64,000 nucleotides of DNA from Streptomonospora alba (GTDB taxonomy: Bacteria > Actinomycetota > Actinomycetes > Streptosporangiales > Streptosporangiaceae): contig NZ_JROO01000027.1 in the NCBI RefSeq assembly GCF_000826685.1, positions 140,563 through 204,562 of the forward strand. Reading direction: 5' to 3'. The notes under the pieces are model-generated. The model did no database searches. It saw only the letters and a program-made list of their open reading frames with translations, and was not told the origin of the DNA. Positions within the stretch are counted from its first letter, which is position 1; every line of letters starts with the position of its first letter. This document shows positions 62,736 to 64,000 of the stretch, piece by piece. A program made the translations under genes and the position numbers.

Positions 62736-63976
62736 GCGCCCCCGAGGAGCAGACGGGGCACACCCGGGCGCCGGCACACGGCGTGCGCGCGCCGCTGCGC
62801 TACCGGAACTTCCGCGGGCTGGCAGCCGGGCGGAGCCTGATGTACTTCGGCAACGCGCTGGCCACCGTCGCGCTGGCCTTCGCGGTGCTCGACCTGACCG
62901 GTTCGCCGGTGGCCCTGGGGATCGTGCTGGGCAGCCGATCGGCGGCGCTGGTCGTCTTCGCGCTGCTGGGCGGCGTGCTCGCCGACCGGCTGCCGCGCTC
63001 GGTCATCCTGCAGGGCGCCTGCGCCGTGGCGGCGGCCTCGCAGACCGCCATCGCCGCGAGCGTGCTGACCGGCGTGGCCTCGGTCCCCCTGCTGGCCGCG
63101 CTCAGCATGGTCAACGGCGCGGTGGCCGCCGTGGGGCTGCCCGCCGCGGTCTCGCTGACTCCGCAGACCGTGCCCGCCCACCTGCTGCGCCAGGCCAACG
63201 CGGTAGCGCGCATGGGCATCATGTTCGGCATGGCCGTGGGAATGTCGGCGGGCGGCGGCGCGGTCGGACTCGCGGGGCCCGGCTGGACGCTGGCCCTGAA
63301 CGCGGCGGTCTTCGCCGCCGCGGGCGCCGCCTTCGGCCTCGTGCGCGTCGCCCTGCCTCCCCCCACCGGGCCCAGCCGCCCGCTGCACGACCTCGCCGAA
63401 GGCTGGAACGAATTCACGTCGCGGCCGTGGGTGTGGATCGTGGTACTGCAGTTCATGATCGTCAACGCGGTGTGGGCGGGCGGGGTGAAGGTGCTCGGCC
63501 CCGCCGTCGCCGACGAGACGATCGGGCGCGGCCTGTGGGGTCTGGTGCTGTCCGCGGAGACCGCGGGCGCTCTGGTCGGCGGGCTGCTCGCGGCGCGCTG
63601 GCAGCCGCGGCGGGCGCTGCTGTTCGGGGTGTCGCTGACCGGGATGGACGCGCTGCCGCTGCTGACCCTGGGATATTCGCCGACAGTGCCGTTCCTGCTG
63701 CCGGCGATGTTCCTCACCGGCCTCGCGCTGGAGCAGTTCGGCGTGGCCTGGGAGGTGTCGCTGCAGCAGAACATCCCGCCGGAGAAGCTTGCGCGCGTGT
63801 ACTCCTACGATGCGCTGGGCTCGTTCGTGGCCCTGCCCATCGGCGAAACCGCGGCAGGGCCGCTGGCGGCCCTGGTAGGCATGCGCCCGGCGCTGGCGGG
63901 GGGTGCGGTGCTCGTCGTCGCGGCCTGCCTGGTGACGGTGAGCGTACCCGGCGTACGCACGCTCACCCGGCACTGA
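62732..63976 (+). CDS. MFS transporter, likely drug/metabolite efflux
   Basis: A 414-residue major facilitator with about 12 transmembrane helices. The first-loop motif LGGVLADRLPRSVI (G-x-x-x-D-R-x-x-R-R type) and the RNFRGLAAGRSL entry are typical. The GTG at 62732 overlaps the regulator's stop. The paired ArsR-like regulator suggests inducible export. The substrate is not identifiable. The gene ends 24 bases before the window edge. Confidence 0.9.
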   Translation: MSAPEEQTGHTRAPAHGVRAPLRYRNFRGLAAGRSLMYFGNALATVALAFAVLDLTGSPVALGIVLGSRSAALVVFALLGGVLADRLPRSVILQGACAVAAASQTAIAASVLTGVASVPLLAALSMVNGAVAAVGLPAAVSLTPQTVPAHLLRQANAVARMGIMFGMAVGMSAGGGAVGLAGPGWTLALNAAVFAAAGAAFGLVRVALPPPTGPSRPLHDLAEGWNEFTSRPWVWIVVLQFMIVNAVWAGGVKVLGPAVADETIGRGLWGLVLSAETAGALVGGLLAARWQPRRALLFGVSLTGMDALPLLTLGYSPTVPFLLPAMFLTGLALEQFGVAWEVSLQQNIPPEKLARVYSYDALGSFVALPIGETAAGPLAALVGMRPALAGGAVLVVAACLVTVSVPGVRTLTRH

Positions 63977-64000
63977 ACGGGTCTGTGGCCGCCCCCGCCC

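Overview
The window is very GC-rich DNA with dense GC-rich codons, frequent GTG and TTG starts, many start/stop overlaps and several apparently leaderless promoters. This indicates an actinobacterium. The gene families (SecA2, an orphan CvnD-type GTPase, AA10 LPMO, a DUF8017-like protein, a CelR/CebR-type operator) fit a soil or plant-litter Streptosporangiales member, perhaps Nocardiopsaceae; this placement is inference. No phage, transposase, CRISPR, rRNA or tRNA gene was seen.

Layout. 0-4 kb: the 5' end of a hydantoinase/oxoprolinase gene, secA2 and an orphan small GTPase. 4-10.3 kb: a minus-strand operon with an NCS2 purine/pyrimidine permease, the FAD, [2Fe-2S] and molybdopterin subunits of a xanthine-dehydrogenase-family hydroxylase, and a CoxG-like membrane-tethered protein. 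10.7-11.5 kb: a secreted LPMO. 11.6-17.3 kb: a PucR regulator diverging from homologues of E. coli AllH, AllF and AllG (oxamate carbamoyltransferase). With the permease and hydroxylase this suggests purine/ureide nitrogen scavenging. 17.4-18.7 kb: a histidyl-tRNA synthetase outside its usual neighbourhood. 18.9-25.4 kb: two tandem paralogous ATPase-TPR-LuxR regulators followed by a half-length, degenerate adenylate-forming protein. 25.4-27.4 kb: an anti-sigma-type kinase and a CooC-like ATPase whose promoter carries a Zur/Fur-type box.

27.6-34.7 kb: the isoprenoid/housekeeping run dxr-rseP-ispG-GNAT on the minus strand, with a secreted peptidase-like hydrolase between ispG and the GNAT gene. 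34.8-52.9 kb is mixed: secreted serine peptidase, GltS symporter, PBP4-type carboxypeptidase, a protein of the group annotated as 3-methyladenine DNA glycosylase, membrane-linked beta-lactamase-fold hydrolase, DUF8017-like protein, GH1 beta-glucosidase with a CelR/CebR-type operator, solitary HsdR-N nuclease-like protein, MazG-type pyrophosphohydrolase, secreted phospholipase A2, a 1115-residue SF1-helicase/nuclease-like protein with its catalytic motifs replaced, a nitrilase-family amidase and a small Cys4 protein. 53.2-58.6 kb: a semialdehyde dehydrogenase and class III aminotransferase next to PucR and Lrp regulators, probably for beta-alanine/valine-type catabolism. 58.6-64 kb: a VTT-type membrane protein, rlmN, a SUFU-domain protein, a long inverted repeat, a small unknown protein and a winged-helix regulator/MFS transporter pair.

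The most unusual items are the degenerate helicase-like protein, the compact allFGH-type locus, the CooC-like ATPase with a Zur-like promoter, the tandem LuxR/half-ligase module and several sharply defined inverted repeats in intergenic DNA.
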